Origin: Ahaetulla prasina
Taxonomy: Eukaryota > Chordata > Lepidosauria > Squamata > Colubridae
Reading direction: 5' to 3'
NCBI RefSeq assembly: GCF_028640845.1
Contig: NC_080541.1
Location: 34,129,935-34,193,934 of the forward strand
Length of the DNA stretch: 64,000 bases
This document shows, piece by piece, positions 46,973 through 57,576 of this stretch (positions are counted from its first letter, which is position 1; the number at the start of each line of letters is the position of its first letter). The notes under the pieces are model-generated. The model was not told the origin of the DNA and did not search any database. It saw nothing but the letters and a program-made list of their open reading frames with translations. A program made the position numbers and the translations under genes.

Positions 46973-48753
46973 CTCTAGTGTAATTCTACTAGTGGAATGT
47001 AGAGTCCTTTATCACTATCTGTAAAAATCAATTTACACACCTATTTCTGATTTGGAAGATTCATCAATGGTCACAAATGATCATCCTGATTTTGGAAGGC
47101 TAAAATATTATGCTATGGTGAATTGATTTTATAGGAAAGAATTTTATATTGCCATCAATTATTTTTTTTTGGCCTTTTCCAAGATGCAAGAAGCTACATT
47201 TCTAACTTTTGGGGCCTTTTCATTACCCAATGAGGAAAACTTTTTAAAGACATGGCGATCACCTTAGAAGAGTTATATATTAATAATGGTAAATGTATTT
47301 CAGGTTGTTTAACACAAAAATATATAATTCACAATCACAGCCTTACATTAAAAATAGTCTCTAAGAAAAGATGTGTTTGGAGCTGGAGAAAATAAATATG
47401 TAAAACCTATACAATCAGTGTGGGAACATTCATAAGGATTGATTTTAATTGCCAAGGTGAGTTGGATTATATTAAGCTGGGAAAAAAAGGAAGCTAGAGA
47501 CATAAACAGATCTGGATAAAAAAAATTCAGTTTATTTAAGTAAACACGAATTGGTTGACAGAAAGGAGAATAGAGTAGATTAGAAAGTGAAGTTATGACT
47601 GAAGACATGTAGACAGGGAGCAATTTAGAAACATTGATCATCATCTCATTAGGCCTGAGATTGCAGAAAAATGAATGATAAATAAGGAGATGGGGACCAA
47701 GTAGTGAGACTGGAATCAAACCAGGTCACCTGTCAAGAACATGACTCAAAGTGAAATAGGGAATAGAAGATAAACAAAAGGTAAAGGAGACTGAATAAAT
47801 AGAGCAGAAAACTATCAGGAAGTGAAAAACAAATCCCCAAATGCCTAGAGCAATGTTTAGTTCTCAGATTTAGATTCAGATTCAGTCCAGAATAACTAAT
47901 CAGAGTTTATTCAATATTGATCTCATAAATTTTTCTGATAGTTTGCTACCCATCACCAACTTTCTCTGTGTTGGAATACATTCATTGTTCATGTGAAATG
48001 AGAATGATGCCGTTCAGGTATAGTACTGTACAAACCCATTGTGAAATGCATTTAGAATTAAAATGCAAAGGTCAGGCACATGCATTCCCAAAAGCAAAAC
48101 TAAATATCTCTCAGGGTTCAAGAATGTATACAGACTGTTTCTGGGTTTACGCCAACTATAAATATTGCATATGGGTTGGCTTCAGGGGTGAAATGCTCCC
48201 GGTTCGGACCAGATCAGCTGATCCGGTAACAATGGTGGCGGGTGGTTCAGAGAACCGGTAGCAAAAATCCCTGCCCCCCCAATGCCCAGCTGAGCCACGT
48301 GATCGTCAGAGGCTTTTTTTTTAACTTTTAAGAGCATTTCTTTGGCCGAAGAGGTTGTAAAAAAAAGGTTTAAACAAGGCTCTGACGATTCCAGTTGAGG
48401 TGCCTGATCATCAGAGGCTTTTTTTTTCTTTTAAATGCATTTTTTAAAAGGTAAAAAAGCTGAAGCCTGCTAGGCAAAAATGGGGTTTGTGGCCAAAAAA
48501 TGGAGGGGTGGGGGGTTCATTTGAGAGAGAGAGAGGGGGAAAAAGGAGGAGGGAGGGAGGGAGGGAGTGAAAAGGAGAGGAAGGAAGAACTACCAACCTG
48601 GCACTAGATGCAGCTTCAGAGGATAATCCAGGGGTGGAAGGGACCTGGTGATCATCTAGTCCAACCCTGCTCCAGCAGGATATTGTTAGTGAGTTTCTGT
48701 CTTTTGATCCCACAGTCACATAGCCACGCCCACCCAGTCACATGACCCCCACC
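46915..48753. repeat. Tandem duplication, unit 1 (about 1.84 kb)
   Basis: The whole segment recurs at an offset of 1837-1838 bp. It starts in the right part of a family D element, passes through about 1.2 kb of single-copy DNA, and ends in a family B/A element. Two open frames (47348-47719 minus and 47968-48261 plus) are duplicated with it; neither shows a domain. Confidence 0.97.
48183..48753. mobile_element. hAT B/A element truncated by the duplication joint
   Basis: Begins CAGGGGTGAAATGCTCCCGG after the flank gttggctt (48175-48182) and runs to CAGTCACATGACCCCCACCC, where it joins the family D right end. The complete version is at 50021-50646. Confidence 0.9.
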
Positions 48754-50591
48754 CCAAGGTAAAACACACCCTGATGCAGCCCTCAATGAAATCAAATTTG
48801 ACACCCCTGCTCTAGTGTAATTCTACTAGTGGAATGTAGAGTCCTTTATCACTATCTGTAAAAATCAATTTACACACCTATTTCTGATTTGGAAGATTCA
48901 TCAATGGTCACAAATGATCATCCTGATTTTGGAAGGCTAAAATATTATGCTATGGTGAATTGATTTTATAGGAAAGAATTTTATATTGCCATCAATTATT
49001 ATTTTTTTGGCCTTTTCCAAGATGCAAGAAGCTACATTTCTAACTTTTGGGGCCTTTTCATTACCCAATGAGGAAAACTTTTTAAAGACATGGCGATCAC
49101 CTTAGAAGAGTTATATATTAATAATGGTAAATGTATTTCAGGTTGTTTAACACAAAAATATATAATTCACAATCACAGCCTTACATTAAAAATAGTCTCT
49201 AAGAAAAGATGTGTTTGGAGCTGGAGAAAATAAATATGTAAAACCTATACAATCAGTGTGGGAACATTCATAAGGATTGATTTTAATTGCCAAGGTGAGT
49301 TGGATTATATTAAGCTGGGAAAAAAAGGAAGCTAGAGACATAAACAGATCTGGATAAAAAAAATTCAGTTTATTTAAGTAAACACGAATTGGTTGACAGA
49401 AAGGAGAATAGAGTAGATTAGAAAGTGAAGTTATGACTGAAGACATGTAGACAGGGAGCAATTTAGAAACATTGATCATCATCTCATTAGGCCTGAGATT
49501 GCAGAAAAATGAATGATAAATAAGGAGATGGGGACCAAGTAGTGAGACTGGAATCAAACCAGGTCACCTGTCAAGAACATGACTCAAAGTGAAATAGGGA
49601 ATAGGAGATAAACAAAAGGTAAAGGAGACTGAATAAATAGAGCAGAAAACTATCAGGAAGTGAAAAACAAATCCCCAAATGCCTAGAGCAATGTTTAGTT
49701 CTCAGATTTAGATTCAGATTCAGTCCAGAATAACTAATCAGAGTTTATTCAATATTGATCTCATAAATTTTTCTGATAGTTTGCTACCCATCACCAACTT
49801 TCTCTGTGTTGGAATACATTCATTGTTCATGTGAAATGAGAATGATGCCGTTCAGGTATAGTACTGTACAAACCCATTGTGAAATGCATTTAGAATTAAA
49901 ATGCAAAGGTCAGGCACATGCATTCCCAAAAGCAAAACTAAATATCTCTCAGGGTTCAAGAATGTATACAGACTGTTTCTGGGTTTACGCCAACTATAAA
50001 TATTGCATATGGGTTGGCTTCAGGGGTGAAATGCTCCTGGTTTGGACCAGATCAGCTGATCTGGTAACAATGGTGGCGGGTGGTTCAGAGAACCGGTAGC
50101 AAAAATCCCTGCCCCCCCCAATGCCCAGCTGAGCCACGTGATTGTCAGAGGCTTTTTTTTTTTTTTACTTTTAAGAGCATTTCTTTGGCCGAAGAGGTTG
50201 TAAAAAAAAGGTTAAAACAAGGCTCTGACGATCCCAGTTGAGGTGCCTGATCATCAGAGGCTTTTTTTCCTTTTAAAAGCATTTTTTAAAAGGTAAAAAA
50301 GCTGAAGCCTGTTAGGCAAAAATGGGGTGTGTGGCCAAAAAATGGAGGGGTGGGGGGGGGTTCATTTGAGAGAGAGAGAGAAGGAAAAAGGAGGAGGGAG
50401 GGAGGGAAAAGGAGAGGAAGGAAGGACTACCAACCTGGCACTAGATGCAGCTTCAGAGGATAATCCAGGGGTGGAAGGGACCTGGTGATCATCTAGTCCA
50501 ACCCTGCTCCAGCAGGACATTGTTAGTGAGTTTCTCTCTTTTGATCCCACAGTAACATAGCCACGCCCACCCAGTCACATGACCCCCCACC
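48754..50591. repeat. Tandem duplication, unit 2 (about 1.84 kb)
   Basis: Nearly identical to unit 1. The visible differences are a handful of substitutions (GAAATCAAGTTTG versus GAAATCAAATTTG; AATAGAAGAT versus AATAGGAGAT; GCTCCCGGTTCGG versus GCTCCTGGTTTGG) plus length changes in T, A, G and GGGA runs. Confidence 0.97.
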
Positions 50592-50646
50592 CCCACCAAG
50601 CCTCGCCCACAAAACCGGTAGGGAAAAAAATTAGATTTCACCACTG
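50021..50646. mobile_element. Chimeric hAT B/A element, complete
   Basis: The left end CAGGGGTGAAATGCTCCTGG is family B; the right end ACCGGTAGGGAAAAAAATTA then GATTTCACCACTG is family A in reverse. A perfect 8-bp TSD, gttggctt, lies at 50013-50020 and 50647-50654. The interior holds the B hairpin words, a (GA)n/(GGGA)n tract (50369-50409) and a reversed CR1 3'-end scrap, AGGGGTGGAAGGGACCTGGT (near 50468-50520). Confidence 0.9.
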
Positions 50647-50844
50647 GTTGGCTTCATAATGCAATTTGATCAGAACATCATAGCGTGGCCTGTTTTAACA
50701 CAAGTGTACTGAAGATAACACACAGTGACAATTCCACTCTATGCTGCACTGGTCAAACAATAGTAAAAATACAAATGTTCTGGTTCCCCCAGTGCAAGAA
50801 GGATGCTGAGAGAATGACAAGGGGGTTGGAAGTTAAATAATATG

Positions 50845-51117
50845 AAAAGCTGTTAAAAGAATTGGATTATTGTATGTTCAGCCTAAAGAGAATCAGGATA
50901 AGGGGAGAAATGATAGATTTTTCAAGCATTTGAAAGGTTATTACAGGGAAGAGTGTAGGACAAGAACCCACAGGATGTAGCTGTACACAGAGACACACAA
51001 ACTCAAAATAAGTTAGGTGGATGGATTAGCCTAAGGACTATGAGTTATATCTTAGAGTTGGGTTCTTTATCTGTCTCATAAACATGGCAAACTTCTGCAA
51101 GAGGGAATAGGATGACC
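50845..51117 (+). mobile_element. CR1 3'-UTR fragment, decayed
   Basis: TTCAGCCTAAAGAGAATCAG, GGAGAAATGATAGATTTTTC and AGCATTTGAAAGGTTATTAC follow the CR1 3' UTR order (compare 53285-53324 and 53940-53990). The palindromic MITE at 51126 is inserted in or beside it. Confidence 0.6.
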
Positions 51118-51125
51118 GTCTAATC

Positions 51126-51259
51126 CAGGGGTCTCTAACCTTGGTCCCTTTAAGACTTGTGGACTTCAACTCCCAGAGTCCCTCAGCCAGCAAAGCTGGC
51201 TGAGGAACTCTGGGAGTTGAAGTCCACAAGTCTTAAAGGGACCAAGGTTGGAGACCCTG
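51126..51259. mobile_element. Palindromic hAT MITE (family E)
   Basis: Arms CAGGGGTCTCTAACCTTGGT and ACCAAGGTTGGAGACCCTG, centre CAGCCAGCAAAGCTGGCTG. Flanks gtctaatc and ccctaagc agree at 5 of 8. The arms agree almost throughout. Confidence 0.9.
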
Positions 51260-51417
51260 CCCTAAGCTGAGAGCTATAGTAGTAGTCCCTAATGATGTTA
51301 GGGAAATGGAAACTTAAATTAGTCACAACCTTTTCTATGGTTCTGCTCAGTACTAACAGGCTAATATTTAGACCTCTAAATATTTCTTTTGTGACTAAGC
51401 ATTATGTACCTCCTGTC

Positions 51418-51610
51418 CAGTGGTGAAATCCAATTTTTTTTACTACTAGTTCTGTGGGCGTGGCTTGGTGGGCATTGCCAGGGGAAGGATACTGCAAAAT
51501 CTCCATTCCCACCCCACTCTGGGGCCAGCCAGAGGTGGTGTTTGCCGGTTCTCAGAACTACTCAAAATTTCTACTACCAGTTCTTCAGAACCTGCTGGAT
51601 TTCACCCCTG
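51418..51610 (+). mobile_element. hAT family A element, one internal unit
   Basis: Ends CAGTGGTGAAATCCAA and GGATTTCACCCCTG. A perfect 8-bp TSD, ctcctgtc, lies at 51410-51417 and 51611-51618. Only one copy of the internal 41-bp unit. Confidence 0.94.
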
Positions 51611-51769
51611 CTCCTGTCTATACTTCATATTCTTCTTTCAAATGAGCAGGAATGGGGTTCAGAGTTAGATATCAAATTTGATTGCTGTTGAAATAACACA
51701 ATTATGGGTTTTACAATGCTGATGGAAGTCTGCTGGTGGGTTTTTTTCCTAGGTTTGGATTGCGTCTGA

Positions 51770-51865
51770 AGATTAGCCAATAAAGAATTCTGTTCTATTC
51801 TGTTCCGTTCCATTCCGTTCCATTCCATTCCATTCCATTCCATTCCATTCCATTCCATTCCATTC
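51770..51865 (+). mobile_element. L2-type LINE tail with (ATTCC)n array
   Basis: The short run TTAGCCAATAAAGAATTCTG equals the last bases of the L2-type LINE (compare the reverse of 56390-56412). It continues as TTCTA, TTCCG and then uniform ATTCC units to 51865. Almost the entire LINE body is missing. Confidence 0.85.
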
Positions 51866-52484
51866 TCCTTCTACAAACCTGTTTATGACACCAATCCCAG
51901 CCCAGGCTACCTGCAGATGGCTGCGACTGTGGATGGCATATAAAAAACTGCTGTAGCTTCAATTGGTTGTTATGGCCACCATCTTGTTTCCTTTTACCAT
52001 ACCGTGCAGATGCCCCTGTATCCTGGAATACCATTCACATCACATGAGCCAGCTGTCCTTGCCAGGGTGCACCAGTTTTCTGATTCTGCTAATGATATGC
52101 AAGTTTCTGAAGCCTATAAATTCAGCACTCCTTCTCTCTGGAAATGCACGTTCTGCCTCCAGAGTCCCTTTAACCTGGATGCTTCGATGTAAAGAAAATA
52201 AATGGGATGCCATTAAGGGAAAGAGCAGCTAAGACATTTAATGGGTGTGGGGGGATCTGGGAAAAACGAGACAAATCCAAGTAGAGTCATATATGAAATA
52301 TAGCAAAAAGTGTACTAACCAGATGACAAGGAATTAAGAATATACCTTTCCTGTGGGGGAGTGGAAAATAAACACAGACACAGGCAAACTCACATTTAAG
52401 AGGTTAAATTACCTTTTTTCAGATTTGAATACTATATTCACCCATCCTTTGAAAAATGACAGACTGATCAATTGTGGAAATCTC
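51866..52484. other. Non-coding stretch
   Basis: No element recognised; frames of 62-89 codons lack domains. Confidence 0.5.
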
Positions 52485-53055
52485 AGGGGCTGCCACAAAG
52501 AAGAGGGAGTCAAGCTAGTCTCCAAAGCACCTGAGGGTAGGACAAGAAGCAATGGGTGGAAACTGATCAAGGAGAGAAGCAACTTAGAACTAAGGAGAAA
52601 TTTCCTGACAGTTAGAACAGGGGTGAAATCCAACAGGTTCTGGAGAACCAGTAGTGGAAATTTTGAGCAGTTGGGAGAACCAGTAGCAGAAATTTTGAGT
52701 AGTTTGGAGAATCGGCAAATACCACCTCTGGCTGGCCCCAGAGTGGGATGGGAATGGAGATTTTGCAGTATCCTTCTCCTGCCACACCCAGCAAGCCATG
52801 CCCAGCAAGCCACACCATGCCCACCAAGCCATGCCCACAGAACTGGTAGTAAAAAATTTGGATTTCAGTACTGAGTTAGAAAAATTAATCAGTGGAACAA
52901 CTTGCCTCCCGAAGTTGTGAAAGCTCCAACACTGGAATTTTTAAGAAGATGTTGGATAACAGTTTGTTTGAAGTTGTTAGGGTTTCCTGCCTAAGCAGAT
53001 GATTGGACTAGAAGACCTCCAAGGTCCCTTCCAACTCTGTTATTCTAAATTCTAT
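52485..53055 (+). mobile_element. CR1 3' end, interrupted by a hAT element
   Basis: GGCTGCCACAAAGAAGAGGG opens the copy; it resumes at GTGGAACAACTTGCCTCCCG and ends GACTAGAAGACCTCCAAGGT, CCCTTCCAACTCTGTTATTC, the diagnostic CR1 terminus with its ATTCTA tail. No coding part remains. Confidence 0.9.
52618..52873 (-). mobile_element. hAT family A element inside CR1
   Basis: Reverse orientation: starts CAGGGGTGAAATCCAACAGG, ends AATTTGGATTTCAGTACTG. A perfect 8-bp TSD, agttagaa, lies at 52610-52617 and 52874-52881. Removing the element restores the CR1 word order (TGACAGTTAGAAAAATTAA). Confidence 0.94.
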
Positions 53056-53108
53056 TGCTCATACTTAAATTTTTCCCATATTTTTCTCTTTGCATTTTCA
53101 TACAAAAA

Positions 53109-53280
53109 CTAGCAAATCATTTTTTCTTTGAGAAGAAACAGAATGATAGGGTGAAATACAAATTCTATCCTATTGCAGTCCACATTGTATTCTGCTGCTT
53201 TCCAAAATAACATTTTCCCCCCCAAACAACAACAATAACAACAAAACATATGGAGACTAAAATGGCATGAAAAATTATCG
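53109..53280. other. Short non-coding gap
   Basis: AT-rich sequence between two CR1 copies with an (AAC)n run at 53225-53243. Confidence 0.5.
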
Positions 53281-53324
53281 CAGGAATTAGATATGGCTAG
53301 TCTAGAGAAAAGAAGGGCTAGGGA

Positions 53325-53913
53325 CAGGGGCGAAATGTAAAATTTGTTACTACCAGTTTTGTGGGCGTGGCTTGGTGGGGGGTAATGTGACTGGGTGGGC
53401 GTGGTCAACTTTGTTTTTTAAACTTTTAAAAGCACTTTTTCTACAATCTCTTCGGCCGAAGAGGTTGTAGAAAAAATTCTTTTAAAAGGCTCCTCTGATG
53501 ATCCCAGCTGAGTTGCCTGATATCAGAGGGCTTTTCTTTTCTTTTAAAAGCATTTTTTGTGCCTTTAAAAGAAAAAAAGCCTCTGACAATCAGGCAACTC
53601 AGCTGGGATCATCAGAGGAGCCTTTTAAAAGAATTTTTCTACAACCTTTTCAGCGGAAGAGGTTTTAAAAACCTCTGACGATCCCAGCTGAGCTGCGTGA
53701 TCATCAGAGGCTTTTTTTTTACTTTTAAAAATGCTTTTTTTCGCCCGAAGAAAAAATGCTTTTAAAAGTTAAAAAAAAAAACTTCAGATGATCGCGCGAC
53801 TCAGCTGGGCATTGGGGGTGGGCAGGGATTTTTGCTATCGGTTTTCCGAACCACCCACTGCCATTGCTACCAGATCGGGCGATCTAATCCGAACCAGGAG
53901 CATTTCACCCCTG
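53325..53913. mobile_element. hAT family B element inside CR1
   Basis: Starts CAGGGGCGAAATGTAAAATT, ends GGAGCATTTCACCCCTG. Flanks gctaggga (53317-53324) and attagggg (53914-53921) agree at 5 of 8. The interior holds a long hairpin (53488-53626): GGCTCCTCTGATGATCCCAG and its inverted partner GGGATCATCAGAGGAGCC. Confidence 0.9.
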
Positions 53914-54220
53914 ATTAGGGGTGATACGATACCAGTGTTCTAATATTTGAGAGGCTGCCACAAAGAACAGTGGGTAAAGCTATTCTCGAAAGCTGGACCA
54001 CCACAAGTCAAGACAAGAAACAATGGATGGAAACTAATCAAGGAGAAAAGCAACCTAGAACTAAGAAGAAACTTCCTAACAGTGAGAACATTTAACCAGT
54101 GGAACGGCTTGCCTTCAGAAATTGTGGGTGCTTCATCACTGGGGGCTTTTAAGAAGACTGGATAGCTACTGGTCTGAAATGGTATAGGGTCTCCTGCTTG
54201 AGCAAGGGGTTAGACTAGAA

Positions 54221-54347
54221 CACGGGTCTCCAACCTTGGTCCCTTTAAGATTTGTGGACTTCAACTCCCTCAGCCAGCAAAGTTGGCTGAGGAACTCTGG
54301 GAGTTGAAGTCCACACATCTTAAAGGGACCAAGGTTGGAGACCCCTG
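54221..54347. mobile_element. Palindromic hAT MITE, left member of a pair
   Basis: Arms CACGGGTCTCCAACCTTGGT and ACCAAGGTTGGAGACCCCTG. Its left flank is gactagaa (54213-54220). Its own right flank, atttagag, does not match; the match is beyond the second MITE. Confidence 0.9.
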
Positions 54348-54384
54348 ATTTAGAGAGCATGCATTATTATTCTGTGCTCCAGAT

Positions 54385-54494
54385 CAGGGGTCTCCAACCT
54401 TGGTCCCTTTAAGACATGTGGACTTCAACTCCCAATGTTGACTCTGGGAGTTGAAGTCCACACGTCTTAAAGGGACCAAGGTTGGAGACCCCTG
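54385..54494. mobile_element. Palindromic hAT MITE, right member of a pair
   Basis: Arms CAGGGGTCTCCAACCTTGGT and ACCAAGGTTGGAGACCCCTG, with a shorter centre than its partner. Right flank gactagaa (54495-54502) equals the left flank of the first MITE; its own left flank ctccagat does not match. Confidence 0.9.
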
Positions 54495-54545
54495 GACTAG
54501 AAGATCTCCAAGGTCACCTTCCAATTCTATTATTCCATTACAACA

Positions 54546-55435
54546 ACAACTTCTTTGGCATAAATAGAGTAGTAGCTTAAATTGCAAACTGTGGCTGTGT
54601 TCAAACTTCTTGCTTCTTGCTCCACTGCCTACAAACTGAAGAAATGAAACAATCTTGTTCCTGCTGGTGTGAGATCATAGTCTTCGTAATGTCTTAATCT
54701 CTGGCTTTCCTTAATCAAATCCTAACAGTGCTGAACAGTGCTGAACTGTGAGTTGGTATTTGGAAACATTTCATCCGGGCCCTCGAATTAGTTTCAAGCC
54801 ATGTCTTTCAAATAAAATGCCTTAGTCTAGAAAGTGCTGCTGCCTTTTGCTTTTATTATAGTGTGACAGAAGAGTCTGTTGTTTAAAAACTTTCCTGGAG
54901 AGATGATGACGACGCTCTGTTTAGGTCCTTCAGTTCCTGCTGTGTCTGTCTACACACACAGCTTTCATGGCAGTTCGATATTCCATTTTGGATAGATGTT
55001 GTCCCCAGGGGTGCCGTAAATATCTACAATAAGCACATTCCAATATGAATACCATATATTTGTTTACATGGCCCGAATGTAGAAGGTTAACTTTGCTGTC
55101 AACTTATTTTGCTGAGGGCAACAAGGGAGGATGACAATGACAATCAGACTGATACAAGATCTGATAGATACAAGCAAAATAGAGTGGGTCCCTTCTCAGT
55201 GCCAAATTTACAATGGCATCCATTGATGGAGATGATGTAAAGGGAAATTGCATTTTATGTACATGTGTGCCAGTGAAAATTGTGCATGCATATCTGTGTT
55301 GCATGAATGTAACTGCATATAAGTTGTTTTCACCCACTGTGGACATGTGGAACCTACACGTTTGCCTGGAATTGCCTGCTGTGGTGGTGCTGGTTGAACA
55401 TCTGGAGAGGAACATAACTTTGGCAAGATGGCGTG
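54546..55435. other. Non-coding stretch
   Basis: No element recognised. Frames of 72-131 codons at 55104-55499 have no domain. Confidence 0.5.
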
Positions 55436-55439
55436 CTAT

Positions 55440-56235
55440 GGGATTTTGGCTCCCCAAGGCTAGATGATACTTCATATATGACTCTGAATTGGGTAGCACT
55501 TTCCCAGATTGAGATGGTGCGTAATTTGGGGTGTGTGTATGTCTTCCTGGACTTACAGTTCCTGCTCAAGGAGAAGTGGCAGCTATAGCTAGGGGGCCTT
55601 TTCTCAGATTCATCAAGTGAATCAGTTGTGTCCTTTGATCGCCTTGATCACCTGATTACTGCAATGTGTTCTACATGGGGCTGCCCTCGAAGACCATCCA
55701 GAAACTTCTGGTCCAGAATAGGGCAGCACACGCAATAATGGGGACCTCTATGTTTGCCTATGACACCACCTGTGTCATCAACACCTGTGTCATCTGGGTG
55801 CAGTTCAAGGTGCTGGTCATCACCTTTAAAACCCTATATTTTCTGGACTGCCTTTCAATAAGGACATCTACCTGTCCTATCAGATCAGATAATGTGGACA
55901 CACTCCTAATCTCTTCCCCTAAATATTGACAGCTGATGGGTGTCCATTTTCTGTGGCCATTCCTGCCCTATGGAATATTCTGCATCCTGGCATTTGGCAG
56001 GTTTCTACCCCTTCCCAGTCTTCCCTAAACTGTGTTACTGTTACTGCTTTTCCCATAAATTCTGGAATAAGAGTTAAAGGTGCCATTTTTTGGGGTTATT
56101 TTAGTGCCTTTAATGTGCTTAGTTTTATTACTGTTTTATGTTATTTTTGCTGTTGACTAGGAGCTACTCAGGGTTGATTGTAATACGGGTGACAATATAA
56201 GTGTTTTAAATAAAAATAATAAATAAATAAATTAC
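55440..56235 (+). mobile_element. CR1/L3-type LINE C-terminus and 3' end
   Basis: Fragments in shifted frames: MVRNLGC, then a CR1 C-terminal piece with MGLPSKTIQKLLVQNRAAHA (55666-55760), then VQFKVLVITFKTLYFLD (55799-55850). These match the LDYCNALYxGLP and FKVLVxTFKAL blocks. The tail is AATAAATAAATAAATT at about 56217-56233. Several frameshifts and stops. Confidence 0.85.
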
Positions 56236-56343
56236 TTCGGCCTTGGGGCTGAACTTAGTTCTTAACCTTCCTAATGAAGTAGGAGTTTCTGAACTGGCTC
56301 TGTACCAATTTCAAATCACAGCAAAAAAATGATCAGCGCTCCA

Positions 56344-56396
56344 AATAGAATAGAATAGAATAGAATAGAATAGAATAGAATAGAATAGAATAGAAT
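56344..56396. repeat. (AATAG)n microsatellite
   Basis: Ten near-perfect units forming the tail of the LINE. Confidence 0.95.
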
Positions 56397-56550
56397 TCTT
56401 TATTAGCCAAGTGTGATTGGACACACAAGGAATGCTCTCAGTGTACATAAAAAGACAAGATACATTCGTCAAGAATCATAAGGTATAATACTTAATGATA
56501 GTCCTAGGATACAAATAAGCAATCAAATCATACTAGGGAACAATCAGTAT

Positions 56551-57148
56551 CAGGGGTGAAATGCTCCCAGTTCGGACCGAATCGCCCGATCCGGTAGCGA
56601 TGGCGGCGGGTGGTTCGGAGAACCGGTAGCAAAAATCCCTTCCCCCCACCCATGCCCAGCTGAGCCGTGTGATCATCAGAGATTTTTTTTTTACTTTTAA
56701 AGACATTTTTTAAAAATGCTTTTAAAAGAAAAAAAAAGCCTCTGATGATCACGCGGCTCAGCTGAGATTGTCAGAACCCCTTAAAAGCATTTTTTTCTAC
56801 AACATCTTTGGCCTAAGAGGTTGTAAAAAAAATGTTTTTAAAAGGCTCCTCTGGTGATCCCAGCTGAGTTGCCTGATCGTCAGAGGCTTTTTTTTTCTTT
56901 TAAAGGCAAAAAAAAAATGCTTTTAAAAGAAAAGAAAAGCCTCTAATGATCAGGCAACTCAGCTGGGATTGTCAGAGGAGCCTTTTAAAAGAATTTTTTC
57001 TACAACCTCTTCAGCCGAAAAAGTTGTAGAAAAAAATGCTTTTAAATGTAAAAAAAAAAAAAGTTGGCCATGCCCACCCAGTCACATTACCCCCCCACCA
57101 AGCCACACCCACAGAACCGGTAGTAATAAATTTTACATTTTACCCCTG
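56551..57148. mobile_element. hAT family B element, reference copy
   Basis: Ends CAGGGGTGAAATGCTCCCAG and AATTTTACATTTTACCCCTG. A perfect 8-bp TSD, atcagtat, lies at 56543-56550 and 57149-57156. The interior is a chain of hairpins: CAGCTGAGCCGTGTGATCAT pairs with GATGATCACGCGGCTCAGCT, and CCCAGCTGAGTTGCCTGATC pairs with GATCAGGCAACTCAGCTGGG. No transposase. Confidence 0.95.
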
Positions 57149-57576
57149 ATCAGTATCAATATAAATCGTATGATACAAACAACAAAGTTACAGTCATGCA
57201 GTCATAAGTGGGAGGAGATAGGTGATATGAACGATGAGAAGACTAATAGTAATAGTAATGCAGACTTAGTGAATAGTTTGACAGTGTTGATGGAATTATT
57301 TGTTTAGCAGAGTGATGGCGTTTGGGAAAAAATTGTTCTTGTGTCTAGTTGTTTTTAGTGGAGAAGGTAATTCATAAGGAAGAAAAGCTATTAATTTTTC
57401 TAGAAAGCAGCACTCCAGGTGCTGAGATTAAAAATATCACATCACCTCTGGACTGAAACAGCCACACTGGTTAACATTGGCTTTCTGGATTCAATTCTAA
57501 GTGATTCTGTGGTGTATTAAGTTTACGTATATTGAGCCAGATTAAGTTCAGATCTCCTACATTCACGCCACTAGAG

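Larger units (their letters stand above)
53285..54540 (+). mobile_element. CR1 3' end with hAT and MITE insertions
   Basis: CR1 pieces lie at 53285-53324 (GTCTAGAGAAAAGAAGGGCT), 53922-54220 (GGCTGCCACAAAGAACAGTG; GTGGAACGGCTTGCCTTCAG) and 54495-54540 (GACTAGAAGATCTCCAAGGT; CCTTCCAATTCTATTATTCC). Joined in order they are one collinear CR1 3' end. Confidence 0.9.
56344..57355 (-). mobile_element. L2-type LINE 3' end with AATAG tail, split by a hAT
   Basis: Same 3' UTR as 5519-5900 (AAGTGTGATTGGACACACAA; GACAAGATACATTCGTCAAG), with (AATAG)n at 56344-56396 as the tail on the minus strand. A family B element splits it at 56551-57148. The UTR resumes at ATCAGTATCAATATAAATCG and breaks off near 57355. 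Confidence 0.9.

Noticed and set aside
47348..47719. A 123-codon frame duplicated at 49186-49557, which might look like a duplicated gene
   Set aside because: Both copies lie in the tandem duplication; the protein text has no domain and identity reflects recent DNA duplication, not selection.
52353..52874. A 173-codon open frame
   Set aside because: It runs across a CR1 3' UTR into a hAT element; no domain.
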